Shown here in pieces: positions 10,191 through 23,400 of a stretch of DNA of 64,000 nt. A model generated the notes under the pieces. It saw only the letters and a program-made list of their open reading frames with translations. It was not told the origin of the DNA and searched no databases. The stretch comes from Canna indica. Its lineage: Eukaryota; Streptophyta; Magnoliopsida; Zingiberales; Cannaceae. Positions within the stretch are counted from its first letter, which is position 1; each line of letters starts with the position of its first letter. Location: positions 11,980,501-12,044,500 of the forward strand of contig CP136891.1 of the NCBI GenBank assembly GCA_034359265.1, in the 5' to 3' direction. Position numbers and translations under genes: made by a program.

Positions 10191-11459
10191 TACAATTATC
10201 CAACGGCGATTTCCTAGGAATAAAAAATACTTAGGGCGCATTTGTTTACGAAAATATTTTGAGACTTTTCATTTCGTGAAAATTGAAATAGATTTTCAAA
10301 TTTTAGAATTTTGATTTTGATTTTTTTGTTTGGCGAAAATACATTTGTTTGACATGTCCAAATTTAATGTTTCGCGAAATGAAACCAACGAAAAATTATT
10401 TGTTTTGTGTTAATGATTCGCGTTATCAAATATAGTTTTAGTTTTAGTTTATTAAGTTATACTATTTTATTATAATTGTGAATATTATTTATTTAGGGTA
10501 TAAAAATCATTAAAATATATTTTATTATATTTTTTAATTTATAAATAATTCATAATAAAAAATTATTTGTAAATAATATTTATTAGTTAATAAAAATATA
10601 AGCTAAGTATTAATATCAACATGAATTAATTATCAATTAAATATCAACTAAATATGAGCTACACATCAACTAAGTATGAACTCGTATTTTTTTACTTCTT
10701 TAACTAATCCAACATAATAATTATTGAAATTATTGATTTTTATAAATATATTTAAATTATTGAATTATTTAAATTATGTTACAAATATTTTTTTTCGATT
10801 TGATAATTTGTGCTACGTGAAAAATAGTGAAGTAAAAATACTTGTTCAATACAATAGATATTAGCAATTATTATTTAAGTATCAATTCACACAGATTATT
10901 GATCTATTACTTGCAAGATAAATTCCACTTTTTTATTCATGATGTAGCAGATTAATTGTGGGCTCGAGCTTAATATAGGTTAAGATTAATATTGAAGATA
11001 ATGTTGGTCAACGTGCAGAAGTCAACTGAGAATAAATAGACTACTGAGACTTCAACCCGGTGATCTTTTTCTGGCAAATGATGCAGGGATCGAACAACAG
11101 AGTGAAAAAAAATGCACTCACTAGACGAGAGAAGAAACGAGTTATTTTTTTATTACTTATTAATATCTCTAAATTGAGCACTGATCCATGACATCAAAGT
11201 AATGAAGTATCAATTCACACACAATGATATTAATCCATTCACACAATAAGTAAATGAAGTTAGTATCTACATCTAAAAAAAGAGCAAAATTGCTATGAAT
11301 AGCACGATACAATGACATATGTTTTATTAAGTATCAAAGACAATGACATATGTTACTGCATTCGCCTGTGGAACCAAGGACATGCCATGGAGGTCGATGA
11401 GCCAATGGAAGTTGTCAATCGAAAAACGTCGGCCGGCATCAAGCATTGCTACGGTTTTT

Positions 11460-11910
11460 TTTTCCATACACTCGCCGATAAGCATTGCATAATAGTTACA
11501 ACTCAGCAGCCAAGCACCATTAACATAATAGTTACAACCCAACATTGCATAATAGTTACAACCCAACAACCATGCACCATCAACCCAGCAGCCTTGTCCA
11601 TCAACAATTCTCACAACATCAATTATGACGGTAAAAATATAGGACAATGAAGGAAAATGCGTATCACCATTAATTGGTGATCGCCTCCAATTCATAGTTC
11701 ACCAAAATAAAATTTGCCCATTATCTTAAAATAATCAAAATATAAAATCAACCACGCATTTATATAAGCACAACCAAACGATGAAACAACAATGCATTTA
11801 TATAAGCACAACCAAACAATGAAATATAAGCACAACCACACATTTACATAAGCACAACCAAACAATGAAATATAAGCACAACCACGCATTTATATAAAAT
11901 CATAACTGAT
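11460..11910. repeat. Short tandem repeats inside the Harbinger element
   Basis: Two arrays are visible. One repeats cataatagttacaacccaac at 11480-11580; the other repeats the phrase ataagcacaaccaaacaatg at 11765-11890. Both are imperfect. The open frames here (rich in Cys/Asn or Gly/Cys) arise from the repeats. Confidence 0.75.
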
Positions 11911-12571
11911 AATGGGCAATATTATTTTACGACCTTAGGAGGAAAGTGCACATAATCATTGATTGGTTATCGCCTCCAATTCCCCGCCGATATAAAACTA
12001 AAGTTAATCAAATAATAAGATAAAGTAGTCAAATTATATTAGTAGTCCAATAAAGTATTTAAGTTTACATCATTATTGTTACCTAACCTATTTAAACAAA
12101 AAAATAATTGCAATGAAAACAAGTACTATCAACCCCTTGCAACCCATGTCAAGAAGCTTGTCAATTTTGCCTCAAATGAAAAGAGGTCCCTACTTCTTTG
12201 GTTTACTTCTTCTTCCTCATCGCGTATTGTCGTTGCAATGAGAGTGATCCATCGAATGAATTGACAACTAGGAATGTCAATTTTGCCTCTATTTATGCAA
12301 GCCGCATATAATCGGTCGGGATTTTTCTCACTTTCACTTATTCGTATCGCGGCTCGCAAACCGCAAAAACATTCTCTGTTTTGATATCTCAAATATGTTT
12401 CGCTTATTCGGGATGAAGAAGCTGCCATACTATTTAATGAAACTAAAATTAGTACATTGTTGGTAACATACACTATCAAAAATAAATCTAAGTAGCAATT
12501 AAGTCTATTACAAGTCCAAGACATACAATTCTATTTACATGTTTAAACCTAATTAAAATATGGAAGGGCAA

Positions 12572-13560
12572 TCATCGTCGATGTGCCCAAAGCTGATTTG
12601 CAATCCCTTCCCCAATGTCATGCATAATATTTTGAGTTGGAGAAGATTCACCTACCTATGAGGAAATAGGGGGTGAAGATTGTTCTTCATCATCAATAAT
12701 AACTTCTTCATTGTTTCAAATATCGATTAATTCATCTGAATTATGATATTTAATAATGAAGTTATGAATTGTACAACACACCAACACGATATTATTTTGT
12801 CTTGCTAGCGAGTAATTCGACATCATCTTTAATATCGGAAAACGTGCTTTCAATAGTCCAAAACATTATTTGATTACGTTTCGAACGGAGGAATGTCGTT
12901 GATTGAATAATTCTCTTTTTGTTGAGGGGCCTCGACTACGATAATCTATCTATGGTACCTTTCACCACGATAAGGTGCCAAAATCCAGATACGTTCGGGT
13001 ATCCCGCATCAACCACGTAGAATTCATCTTATAAAAGGTAAAAAAAAATTCTATTAAAATCAAATCAACACTAAGGAAGTGATTACGTTGAGTTAAATTT
13101 ACCTCCTTTTAGCATAGAAAAATCTGAGTTGGGAGAATAAATAGTGTTGCTGAAAATACGCTCGTCATTCGTGCTTCCCTCCCAACCACTCTTTATGTAG
13201 GTGAATAGCATATTGTGAGCGCATGCTGCCATTACATTTTGTGTAATGGTTCCCTTACGACCCCGATATAAAGATGTCTTATTTGCGGAAACGAATGCCG
13301 AGATATGTGTCCCATCTATCGCCCCTATGCAATTCTACAAAAGGATTATTCAAATGTTAGACAACCCCTATGCAATTATACACAAGGACTAGGAAAGAAT
13401 TTTACCTTAAAATAAGGGAATCACCTTGGATGCCCTTCAATTTCAGGTTGAACAGTTCGAGGTTCTCGAGGTTTGATAATTTCTGTTCCCACGTACATCC
13501 GGATTCAAATATTCCTTCTCTAACATGCGCTCTTCATCTGAATCCATTGGGGGTTGTGTT
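12572..13560 (-). pseudogene. PIF/Harbinger (HARBI1-like) transposase, degraded
   Basis: Exons read on the minus strand give NCIGAIDGTHISAF (first catalytic Asp, about 13290-13335), FYVVDAGYPNVSGFWH (second Asp, about 12975-13025), then RHSSVRNVIK and a stop where the family has the catalytic Glu region (about 12870). The C-terminal part CCTIHNFIIKYHNSDELIDI follows, then another stop, and the frame ends ANQLWAHRR at 12572. Two introns are recognisable, with acceptors at about 13336 and 13028. Upstream only a short remnant (IIKPREPRTVQPEIEGHPR, then a stop) remains; the rest of the N-terminal domain is gone. At least three stops and the lost N-terminus make this inactive. Confidence 0.87.
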
Positions 13561-13565
13561 GATGA

Positions 13566-14061
13566 TCAGGCCATCCCACCAGTTGCGGATTGATTTTGAA
13601 ATATCAATTCCATCAAATTATAGTATGGTGGTGGCCCGTTCTTAAAGGGTTTGAAATAATTTTTTATCGTTCCTTTCTGTACACGAAAATATATATTCTA
13701 AAACCAACTAACTAAAACCCTATTGATTAAATACAAAACAACATACCGATGAGTTCCACACTGTTTCATCGGCATCAATCTTCCCCGTGTCAGGATTCCA
13801 TGTGACCCCAGTATGGTTAATCAACTCTTGAAAATGCTTATATAAACGAAGAAGTCGTGTTTTTTTGGACTTACATTTCTTCACACTGTAATTAATCCCA
13901 CACTTCTACTCCAGTTTTTTACTAATATCTTCCCACACAGTCTTATCGAAATTGAGATTGCCTAATTCAGCTTGTTTGTTATGCAAGAGGTACAAAAATT
14001 CTTCCATGACATTCTTTGGCCAGGACTCCGACTTTTCCCTCGGATTCTGATGGCCACCCAT
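13566..14061 (-). pseudogene. Myb/SANT-like Harbinger accessory protein, broken
   Basis: The frame starts at ATG 14061 (MGGHQNPREKSESWPKNVME) and shows the trihelix-like Myb/SANT fold of the plant family: WPKNVMEEFLYLL, then FDKTVWEDISKKLE, then KKCKSKKTRLLRLYKHF and GVTWNPDTGKIDAD. A TAG interrupts it at 13906-13908. An intron runs from 13746 to 13677 with GT-AG borders, and exon 2 (NYFKPFKNGPPPYYNLMELI) ends at TGA 13566-13568. In active elements this partner protein helps bring the transposase to the DNA. One stop codon is the only clear lesion. Confidence 0.85.
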
Positions 14062-14109
14062 ATATTCAACTTATTATATCTATGGGGAAACATATTTGTA
14101 AGCTAACCA

Positions 14110-15600
14110 TAAGCAACATATAAACAGTTACATAAATATAAATGAAATAGTAAGCAAAATAAATGATACAGAGCATATAGATCATATAGATCATATAGAG
14201 TATATAGAGCATATAATTGATAACAGAACACGATGAAAATAGATATGGAATAGATGAACAATACAGAAAAATGAATCAGGAAAGTAATGGAATAGATGAA
14301 CTCAAAGTAACACATGAAACAATAACATGATGATATAGCTAGCAAATAATTGATAACAGAATATGATGAAAACAAATATGGAATAGATGAATAATACAAA
14401 AAAATGAATCAGGAAAGCAATGGAACTGATAACAGCTATTGAATAGATGAACTCAAAGTAACACATGAAATAGATGAAAAGATAACTAAAATGATATAGC
14501 TAGCAAATAATTGATACAACTTGTCTATTATGCTGATTGAACATCAAAGTAATAGTAGATGAACTCATTAACAAACAAATAGATGAACTCATATTAACAG
14601 TAGATGAACTCATGCTAACAGTAGATGAACTCATTAACAAACAAATAGATGAACTCATATTAACAGTAGATGAACTCATTCATATTAACAGTAGATTAAA
14701 TCATTAACAAATAAATATGATACATGATTGAACATAGTATATATAGATATGATAACAGAACAGTACATGTACACCAGCCAAAACCCTAGATTTGGCCAAG
14801 AATGAAAGCATATCAGCCAAACCCTAGAGCCGAACAACATAGATAACACATTGAACATAGATAACAGTAGATGTCATAAATTGAAAATGTTGAAGAATAG
14901 AAAACCATAGAGCCGAACACATGAATCAGTAACATGATGATATAGCTAGCAAATAATTGATAATAGAACAGGATGAAAACAACTATGGAATAGATGAACA
15001 ATACAGAAAAATGAATTAGGAAAGCAATGTAACTGATAATAGCTATCGAATAGATGAACTCAAAGTAACACATGAAGCAATAATAGGATGATATAGCTAG
15101 CAAATAATTAATTGATAATAGAACATGATGAAAACAGATATGGAATAGATGAACAATAAAGAAAAATGAATTAGGAAAGCAATGAAATTGATAACAACTA
15201 TCAAATAGATGAACCCATTAACAAATAAATATGATAAATGATTGAACATAGAATATACAGATATGATAACAGTACAGTACATGTACACCAGCAAAAACCC
15301 TAGAATTGGCCAAAAATGAAAGCATATTAGCCAAACCCTAGAGCCAAACAACATAGATAACACATTGAACATAAATAACAGTAGGTGTCATAAATTGAAA
15401 ATGTTGAAGCATAGAAAATCCTAGAGCCGAACACCAGCCAAATCCTAGATTTGGCCAAGAATGAAAGCATAAAAACCAGCCAAACCCTAGATCCGAACAA
15501 CATAGATAACACATTCAACACATTGAAAACGTTGAAGAATAGAAAACTCTAGAGCCGAACACCAATCAAACCCTATATTTGGCTAAGAATGAAATGCATA
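14110..15600. repeat. Complex imperfect repeats inside the Harbinger element
   Basis: Two modules recur. One is agctagcaaataattgataa followed by gatgaaaac and tatggaatagatgaacaata, seen at about 14210, 14335, 14940 and 15100. The other is agccaaaccctagagccgaa followed by caacatagataacacattga, seen at about 14810, 15330 and 15470. Short gatgaactcat motifs form a third array near 14545-14690. The Tyr/Ser/Phe-rich minus-strand frames here are artefacts of these repeats. Confidence 0.8.
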
Positions 15601-16280
15601 TTGAACACATTGATAATGAAAATAGTCGGAAGAAGAAATCCATAGATCGAACCATAAACCCCTAGATTTGGCCAAGAAATAAATCATATTATAGATCTAG
15701 TCGTAGGGTTGGTAAGAACAAATCGAATAAATAAACACTAGTCGGAAGAACGAGGCCAACACACAAACGCCTCGATCAAGTTCTAGAGGCGAAAAATATC
15801 AAAAAGTCGAAGTTCCAAAAACCCTAGATCCAAAAATCAAACATTTTATGAAGAAAACAAGGAGATCTATATGAAGATCAGGTTCTGGAGGCGAGAAATC
15901 ATATATTTTATGAAGAAATCGGGAAGGAAATAGGGTTTTTGAAGAAATTGCCTCTTGTCGCCGTAGAGCTCAAGGTCGGGGTGTCGCAAGAGATAGAAGA
16001 ATAGGTTAGATGAGTCGGGTTTTGTTCGTTTTGGCGAAACATACGAAAAACTTGTTTTATTTACAAGTTTGCCACCACCCGTTTTGGGTATTTTTCGCGA
16101 AAACCAGAATTCTACTCCAAGTAGAATTCTGGTTCATGTACAAGTATAGATTTCACGAAAACTTTGTTTCGCAAAATCGATTTGAAATTAGGACTCGTTT
16201 TCGTCAACAAACGGGTTTTCAGGTCGGGTTTTCGTTTCAAACTAAACGAAAATTCAAAATCGCTGCAAACAAACAGGCCC

Positions 16281-17089
16281 TTATATTATAAAAAGCAAAA
16301 TTCCTATTCATTTTTTAATCTAAATCAAAAAATTCATATATTCATATACCCAAATTATCTTTGGTAGACAATTTTTAACTAATTCGATTAATTTTAAATA
16401 GGTTTGAAAAAATCATCCTAAATTCACAATAAAATCATAAAAATCTATTATTAATAGGTAAATCACTTTCATAACTTGTATCACAAAAATAATTTTTTAG
16501 AGTTGAAAATCAATTTTTTTCCCATCATTTTTAACTGGTTCAGCAAATTTTAAATAAATTTGGAAAATTTATCCTAAATTCATAATAAAATCATAAAAAA
16601 TCTACGGAGGTTAATTTGAGGTATATGAATATTTATTTTTTGATTTGGGAAAAAAATAAATACTGATTTTATTTTTGGGAATAAAAATATTTCTTATTTT
16701 TTTATAGGGGAATTACTGATTATTCAAAATACCCTTTAAATATTATTTAGGCTCCTATCTCTAGGGACTTATAATCGAATCAAGTGACAAGTCCCTGCGA
16801 ATGCTACGTGTCCTGACATGATGCTCTCCTATCCAATAATTCATGAGATCCCGTACGATTGGTGGACTACAGTGACCCCGTGGGCGCCGACCAATAATTC
16901 GCTGCTGCAGCCTGCAGGTAATAAGCCCATGCAATGCATCTGACCATGAATTCATGCAATCTTATCTTACAATTACGTGAGTCTCGTGAAACCTTACTTT
17001 ATGTCATCTTCCTTTTATAGCCCTAGATCGGGCTAAATAATTATTTTACTCCTTTCGATGGATTTGCATAGTGGCATCAATTATTATTT
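16281..17089. other. AT-rich intergenic DNA
   Basis: No gene is supported. A GC-richer patch at 16760-16960 contains a 64-codon frame with no recognisable domain, which I do not call. Confidence 0.5.
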
Positions 17090-17511
17090 TTCATTAGAAG
17101 ACATTTGATTGCTCATAAGTTAAAATACTTATAAATACAATAATTAATATTGTAAGTTATGTTTTTATACAATTCTATTATCTGCAGTTTAATTGCTCAT
17201 AAATTATATTTTCCATTTACATTTATCAATATTTGGTTGGCTATAAAAAATAACAATTAATAAAAAAATATATCACTAATTTGCAGTTAACATTTTTCAC
17301 TTAATATATTACAAACTTTAATTAATCATAACTCATTTCTGTTACAATGTCGGTCTCGTTTGTTATTCGTTTATTAGGTCGGATCTAAACTTTTGGCCCG
17401 GCCCAAATGTTACCCGTTTGAAAATATTTAAGCTAACCATTGAATGCTTCGAATTATAAATTAGAGCTTAAGGTATAGAAACTTAAAAATCATTTTTGTA
17501 CTACAAATAAT

Positions 17512-17535
17512 CGCTAGAGGAAGGGCTTGAACCTT

Positions 17536-17568
<33 letters not shown>

Positions 17569-17585
17569 AACTGAGCTACTCCAGC
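17512..17585 (-). tRNA. tRNA-Asn (anticodon GTT), copy 1
   Basis: The 74-nt minus-strand sequence starts GCTGGAGTAGCTCAGTTGGT. It folds into a full cloverleaf: acceptor GCTGGAG with CTCTAGC (one G-U pair), D stem GCTC/GAGC, anticodon stem TGTGG/CCACA with loop CTGTTAA, and T stem GAAGG/CCTTC with TTCAAGC. The discriminator is G. It reads Asn codons AAC/AAU. Confidence 0.95.
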
Positions 17586-18070
17586 AGCTTATTAATTGCC
17601 CGTAAATTAAAATATTTCTAAATAAAATAATTAATATTGCAAATCATATATATATAAATATAATTCTATTATCTGCAGTTAATTGCTCACAAATTATATT
17701 TACAATTGATATTTATCAATATTTGGTTGGCTATAAAAAATAAAAATTAATAAATAATTATATCACTAATTTGCAGTTAACATTTTTCACGTAATAATGT
17801 AATATATTACGAACTTTTAATTAATCATAACTTATTTCTGTTACAATGTAAGGAACGTTTCCGGTAAGTGTTATATATATAGCCAACTAGCCAAGCAAGA
17901 ATCATCTATATGTCGGCCTCGTTTGTTAGGTCCGATCTAAATTTTTGGCCCGGCCCAAATCTTACCCGTTTCAAAATATTTGAGCTAACATTTGCATTGA
18001 ATGCTTCAAACTAATTATAAATTCTGCCTGAGATGTAGAAACCTAAAAATTACTTTTACACTAAATTAAT

Positions 18071-18094
18071 CGCTAGAAGAAGGGCTTGAACCTT

Positions 18095-18127
<33 letters not shown>

Positions 18128-18144
18128 AACTGAGCTACTCCAGC
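18071..18144 (-). tRNA. tRNA-Asn (anticodon GTT), copy 2
   Basis: This gene is identical to the first copy except for one base in the 3' acceptor strand (TTCTAGC instead of CTCTAGC), which swaps the innermost G-C pair for G-U. All stems and the GTT anticodon are kept, so it is likely functional despite diverged flanks. Confidence 0.93.
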
Positions 18145-18145
18145 A

Positions 18146-19331
18146 GTTGTTTTGTGGGTAACCATTACTCAGTAGTAAATATAGTTTGATTAATAAATAG
18201 AGTATTTAATCAGAAAATTTTAGGTAGTTAATTAATTTCAACTCATGACGAAAAAAAAGCTAATAAGTAAATCATATATATGTCTTATATATTATTTAAG
18301 CTTGAATCAAATTCAAGCTTAATTAAGAAGTAGTTTAAACAAGCTGCATGACTTCGAGCTAATTAGCTCAATAAGCATGAGTACAAATGGACTAATTAAG
18401 CTTAACTAAGTTAGATAAGCATGAAGAATTAATAAGCATAAATTAATGACCCAATTCCAATGACCGGAGCTCAATAAGTATGACAAAACGAGCTAAACCG
18501 AGTCGAGCTTGAAATTGATAAAATTTAAAGTAAATGAAGCTTGACCTCGATCAATATTCACTAAAAAATAAAAATAATATGACATTATCCATGATTAAAT
18601 CCGTTGATAATAGTCAAAAATCTGTTAGTAATATATATTTTTAAAAATATTTTAATAATCTAAAATATAATTATATATTATTATGTTTAGATTATTAAAA
18701 AGTATATGATTATATTTTAGGTTATTAGATTTTTTTTCCCATCAAGTCTCTTAAAATCTATTATTATTATTTGTTTGGTCCATCTTTAGTTCATGTCAGT
18801 ATTCCATGTTGACACTTAACATCAAAAGTTAACGAAAAATTAATAAAGAGAACAAACGGAAACGAAAATAATTTTTGAGGAACTAAACGAAAAGATTTTA
18901 AAAATAAGGGACCAAACGAAAAAAATATAATATTTTGAGGGATCAAAAATATAATTAAGTCAAAAAAATAAGAATAATATAAAATATTTTATTTTAAGCC
19001 ACTTAAATACTTTTAGAAAAATGTGAACCATATTTTAGAACAGAGGACAAATTCGAAAGTATTGATATTTAGCTATAGATATGGAAAAATCTCAATTCAT
19101 ATTATGGATTTAGAAAAATTTCTGATCTATGTTATGTGTTTGGGTAATTATTTTTTATAAATTTAATTTGGAGTTTCAGTACGTGTCGGTAGCTAGCTAG
19201 TGCTGAAAAATGTAATTAATGTTGCATTAATTTTGTGCATAATAGCCCATACACATGTGATGTGACCAAAGTAATTATTGCATATGTATGGATGGCGATG
19301 CATAATCTAGACTTTCTCTTATTATTATATA
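18146..19331. other. AT-rich intergenic DNA
   Basis: No gene or clean element boundary is seen. The phrases gggaccaaacg and gaggaactaaacg (about 18875-18920) resemble degraded MITE interiors common in plants. Confidence 0.45.
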
Positions 19332-20268
19332 TAGGGAAATCATAATTTTAATCCGTATAATTTAAGCTCATTTCGATTTTGATCCATATACTTTAAAAGT
19401 TTGAATATTGATTCATATAATTTTATTCTATTAAAGCATTAGTCCCTATCGTTACCTCAAGAATTAACGTCATTAAATTTATCTGATATGGCTAATGGAC
19501 TACGTGAACACTAAGTGGAACCTTAGTTGAATTAAAATAATAGATTAAGTCTCTATACTTTATATATATTTTAATTGTAGTCCTTGTACTTTTAAAAGTT
19601 TTGGTATTAGCTAGTCCTTATTTTTTAATTAATTTCGTTAAGTCATTAATCCCTCACACGTTAACCCAACATGAAATGATATCTTATATAGATGCTTACA
19701 TCAAAGATGATATTGGTTTGATACAATGATTGATGATGTACTTTATTAACTTTTAACTTTATACCGTAAGCATCCATGTAAAATACTTATTTGCCATGTT
19801 AGATATTATTAATATTGATATTGGTTTGGTACAATACTATAGAACACGTAGTTTTGTTGATTTTTGTAATGATTTTAAATATATAATAAAACCAACTTTC
19901 ACATAATCATATATATATATATATATATATATATTTGTCAGGTCAAATATTATTAAGGTTGTTTGGCATTGGATTAATCAAATGAATTAATATCTTAACA
20001 AAAGGATCAATTTCAAAACTTTTTAAAATGTAAGGACCAAAATTAAAATTTATCTAAAATATAGGAATCAAATTTATAGTTTTAATCCAACTCAAGTTTC
20101 ACATAAGCGTCAATGTAGACTTTTTGTTAACCATGTCAGACAAGTTTAATGTCGTTAGGTCTTGGGTAACGACAATTCTAATCTCTTAATTAAGGATTAA
20201 TCTTCAAACTTTTAAATTATATGGACTAAAACAAAAATGAAAAGTGTGGAGACTAAAGTTATAGTTAT
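19332..20268. mobile_element. Putative large MITE with about 70-bp inverted ends
   Basis: The left end (ataattttaatccgtataat, then tttgatccatatactttaaa, then agtttgaatattgat) is the reverse complement of the right end near 20190-20265 (tcaaacttttaaattatatg, then gactaaaacaaaaatgaaaa), with scattered mismatches. The interior is AT-rich and non-coding and repeats the same phrases. Exact termini and a target duplication could not be fixed, so the class is unknown. Confidence 0.6.
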
Positions 20269-20489
20269 ATATATATATATCATCTAGAGATAAAAGAAAT
20301 TTATTTTTTTACAAATTATATAAGCAAGATATATATTTTTTTTTTGATTAAAAGCATAGTATTCGATTCATGAGTAAGAATTGAATACAAGGGGAGAGGA
20401 GGAGAGGTTAAAGTTACAATCTTTAAAGTTTAAAGAAAAAAGAAAAAGAAAAACAGGTCCAGAAATTGGACCAATATTTTAAAATAGCA

Positions 20490-23400
20490 CTATACAACCC
20501 CATGAACATCAGTGAAAGAGAGCAATGATGCAGTGAAAGCTTCAACTCCTCGCGAAGTTTCTTCAAAACACCTTAGGTTCCTCTCATGCCAAATGAACCA
20601 GCTCCAGACTATCAGTAACCTTGTTCTTTTGAGAGTAGATTGCAAGTCCGGATTCGATCTCAAATCTTCAGGCTTCCAAGTATTTTCAAAGAAGGGTATT
20701 CCCAGCAGATTGAGGTAGCGGCGCCAAGTGTCCTGAGAGAATTGACAATTATTGAAAATATGGTTGTGAGTTTCTTGCTCCAACTCACAGAGCGTACAAT
20801 TTGTGTTGATATTCAACCCCCATGAAGCTAGTCGCACCCGAGTTAGCAGTCGTTTGCGAATCCAGATCCAGCCAAAGATTGAAACTTTTGGAGGAAGTTT
20901 GGTTTGCCAAATGAGCTGATGTGAGGGGTCTTCCAACCCTCGATAGTTCAAGATTCGGTAAAGTGATTTAGTCGAGAAAACCTTATCAGCCCCCCATTTC
21001 CAAAAGTATAAATCATCACCACTTGTGCCTTTTATAGGTTCCAGCTCGAGTAATAAAGCTTGAGGGAGTGCAGGGTGCAAATAGTTGTAGAAGGAAATAT
21101 TCCAGCCTTCAAAATTTCCTTGATCATCCAGTATTCTAGCATCCGCAATGTTGACATTAGGATCAGTAGCAAATCTGAAGAGCTGAGGGAATCGGGCAGC
21201 CAAGCATTCACTCCCACACCACGGTTCGAGCCAAAGCTTGATTCTTGTTCCGTCTCCAATTGAATAGGAGATAGCACACCTAAATATATGTTGCAATTTG
21301 ATGATATGTCGCCAAATTAGAGAAGCATGATGAATGCTCCAAGTATCATACCAGTCTGCATGACCCCTAGAACTTGCTCGGATAATGTCAATCCACTGAA
21401 GGTCAGTCCGCGTGATGTACTTCCAAAGCCATGAACCTAACCGAGCAAGATTGTGGTTATGTAAGTTGAGAATGCCCAAACCACCTTCGACTCGAGGGCA
21501 AGCGATGGAGTCCCATCTGATTAGGCATTTACCTTGAGTAGAGATATTTTCGGTCCCCACCCAAAAAATTTTCCTTCTGCGGCAGTCTATTTTTTTGATC
21601 ACCCAAGAAGGCGCTTTGAATATTGATAACATATAACTGGGTCCACTAGAAATAATGCTATTAATAAGAGTTAAACGTCCCGCCCTTGAGAGAAGTTGTC
21701 CTTTCCAGCCACTGAGCTTGTTGTTGATCCGATTAATGAGTGGCATCCAATCAGCTTTATGAAGGTTGCCAATCCGTAGGGGAAGGCCAAGGTAGTTTAA
21801 CGGAAAGGACCCCGAGGTGCATCCAAAGAAATCTGCAGCTGTTTGAGCCGCCACCGAATTGCCTTGTAAGTGGGTTACACAAGTTTTGTTTGAGTTCGCC
21901 TTTAACCCCGAGGCCAAGCCGAAACAGCGAAGCAGGAGCCTTAAGTTGTAGAGTGCAGCATCACAATTTGTTGAGAATAAGATCAAGTCGTCGGCGAAAA
22001 GTGAGTGAGTGACCCCCCCTGGAAAGTGAGAGCTGAGAACACCTACAAGCAACCCATTAGCCACCCCCTTTTCCAGCAGTTTAGAAAGGCAGTCCACTGT
22101 CATATTGAAGATGTATGGGGAAAGGGGATTTCCTTGACGAACCCCCCTTTTGTGTCGAAACATCGGAGTAGGCTCACCATTGACCACGAGGGAAGAGTCC
22201 GTAATGAGAAGGTTTTTAATCCATTCAATCCATCGTGTGGGGAAGCCCCGGACATACAACATCCGTAAGATGAAATCCCAATTGAGGGAGTCGAATGCCT
22301 TTTGAAAGTCTACCTTGAAGAGGAAGCCATCCTCTCTTGCTTTATGACAACCCCAAACGGTTTCATGAACATTTAAAAAACAATCAAGAGCACTGCGTCC
22401 AGCTGTGAATGCACCTTGTTGCTTGCTAATGAGATTGTCCATAAAAGGTTTAATTCTTTGCGCAAGTGCCTTGGAAAAAATTCTTATAATGCTATGTTCA
22501 AGGCTTATTGGCCGAAAGTCCACCATGATACGAGCACCTGGTTTTTTTGGAATGAGAATAATATGAGCTTTATTCACCTTTTGGATCTTGGCTGGATGTG
22601 AATGAAGTTATGAGAATATAGCAATGAGATCCTTCTTGATGGTGTCCCAAAAATGCAGGAAAAACTCATTAGGCACCCCATCTGGGCCCGGTGATTTAAA
22701 TGAACCCAATTCCCGAATGGTTTGAAGTATCTCATCCTCAGTGAAGGGTCGATCCAAATCCATGAATCCCAATTGTTGATCGAAATGGAGAGAATCCCAA
22801 TTAAGATCAAGCATTGGGTGAGTAGAGGTGCCTAACAATGTCTTGTAGAAGCTCCTGAATGCAGTCCTGATGTCACTTGGATCATTAATGGTTCCATTAT
22901 TTGTGTCAATGATTGGAATCCAATTTGCTTTCTTTTTTATTGAGGCATATTGATGGAAAAACCGGGTGTTCCGATCTCCAAAACGCACCCATCTTTGTTT
23001 AGCTCTTTGGCGCCAATAAGAATCCTCATCGTCATATAGCTTGTCAAGACTCAGTTTGGCCTTGCGATAGTCATCCCTCTCTTGAGCATTAAGTCCCGCT
23101 GAATCAGCCTTCCTACTAAAATCAGCCACATGGTCTTCTAGTGTGATACGATTCCTTTTTGATTCCTTGAAATTAATAGCAGCCCATTGCCGAACAGTTG
23201 TCCGCAGTGTCCTCCATCTATGGATCCAGGTGTCCAGTGCCGATAAGTTGGGGAAAGAATATTCCCAGCATCTGTTGATTACTTCTTTGAAAGCAAGTTG
23301 TTTGAACCAGTGAAGTTCAAGACGGAAAATTCTTGTGCGGGTAGTAGCCTTATTCCGCGATTTGAAGTGAAGGAAATGATGATCTGATAATTTTTTCTCT

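Larger units (their letters stand above)
10234..16280 (-). mobile_element. PIF/Harbinger DNA transposon
   Basis: The 6047-bp element is bounded by gggcgcatttgttt (10234) and, at 16280, the complement of gggcctgtttgttt. It is flanked by tta on both sides (10231-10233 and 16281-16283), the diagnostic PIF/Harbinger target. Both proteins of this superfamily, a DDE nuclease and a Myb/SANT-like protein, can be recognised on the minus strand, each with inactivating changes. The remainder is AT-rich and full of internal repeats, which makes the element longer than is usual for the group. A 13-bp-arm hairpin (ccagaattctact) lies at 16104-16132. Confidence 0.92.
17090..18146. repeat. Tandem duplication, each copy with a tRNA-Asn gene
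   Basis: Two head-to-tail copies (about 17090-17587 and 17588-18146) share the order attctattatctgcagtt, tatttggttggctataaaaa, tttgcagttaacatttttca, a patch with ttggcccggcccaaat, and then a tRNA gene. The copies differ by many substitutions and small indels outside the tRNA, including an extra 60 bp or so near 17860-17910 in the second copy. Confidence 0.87.

Noticed and set aside
11740..11910. Short spaced repeats that could suggest a CRISPR array
   Set aside because: The units are contiguous and imperfect with no unique spacers, in a plant transposon.
14103..15521. Several Tyr/Phe/Ser-rich minus-strand frames resembling membrane proteins
   Set aside because: They come from repeated AT-rich modules inside the Harbinger element and change with each repeat copy.
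16761..16955. 64-codon minus-strand frame
   Set aside because: No start context, domain or neighbour supports it.
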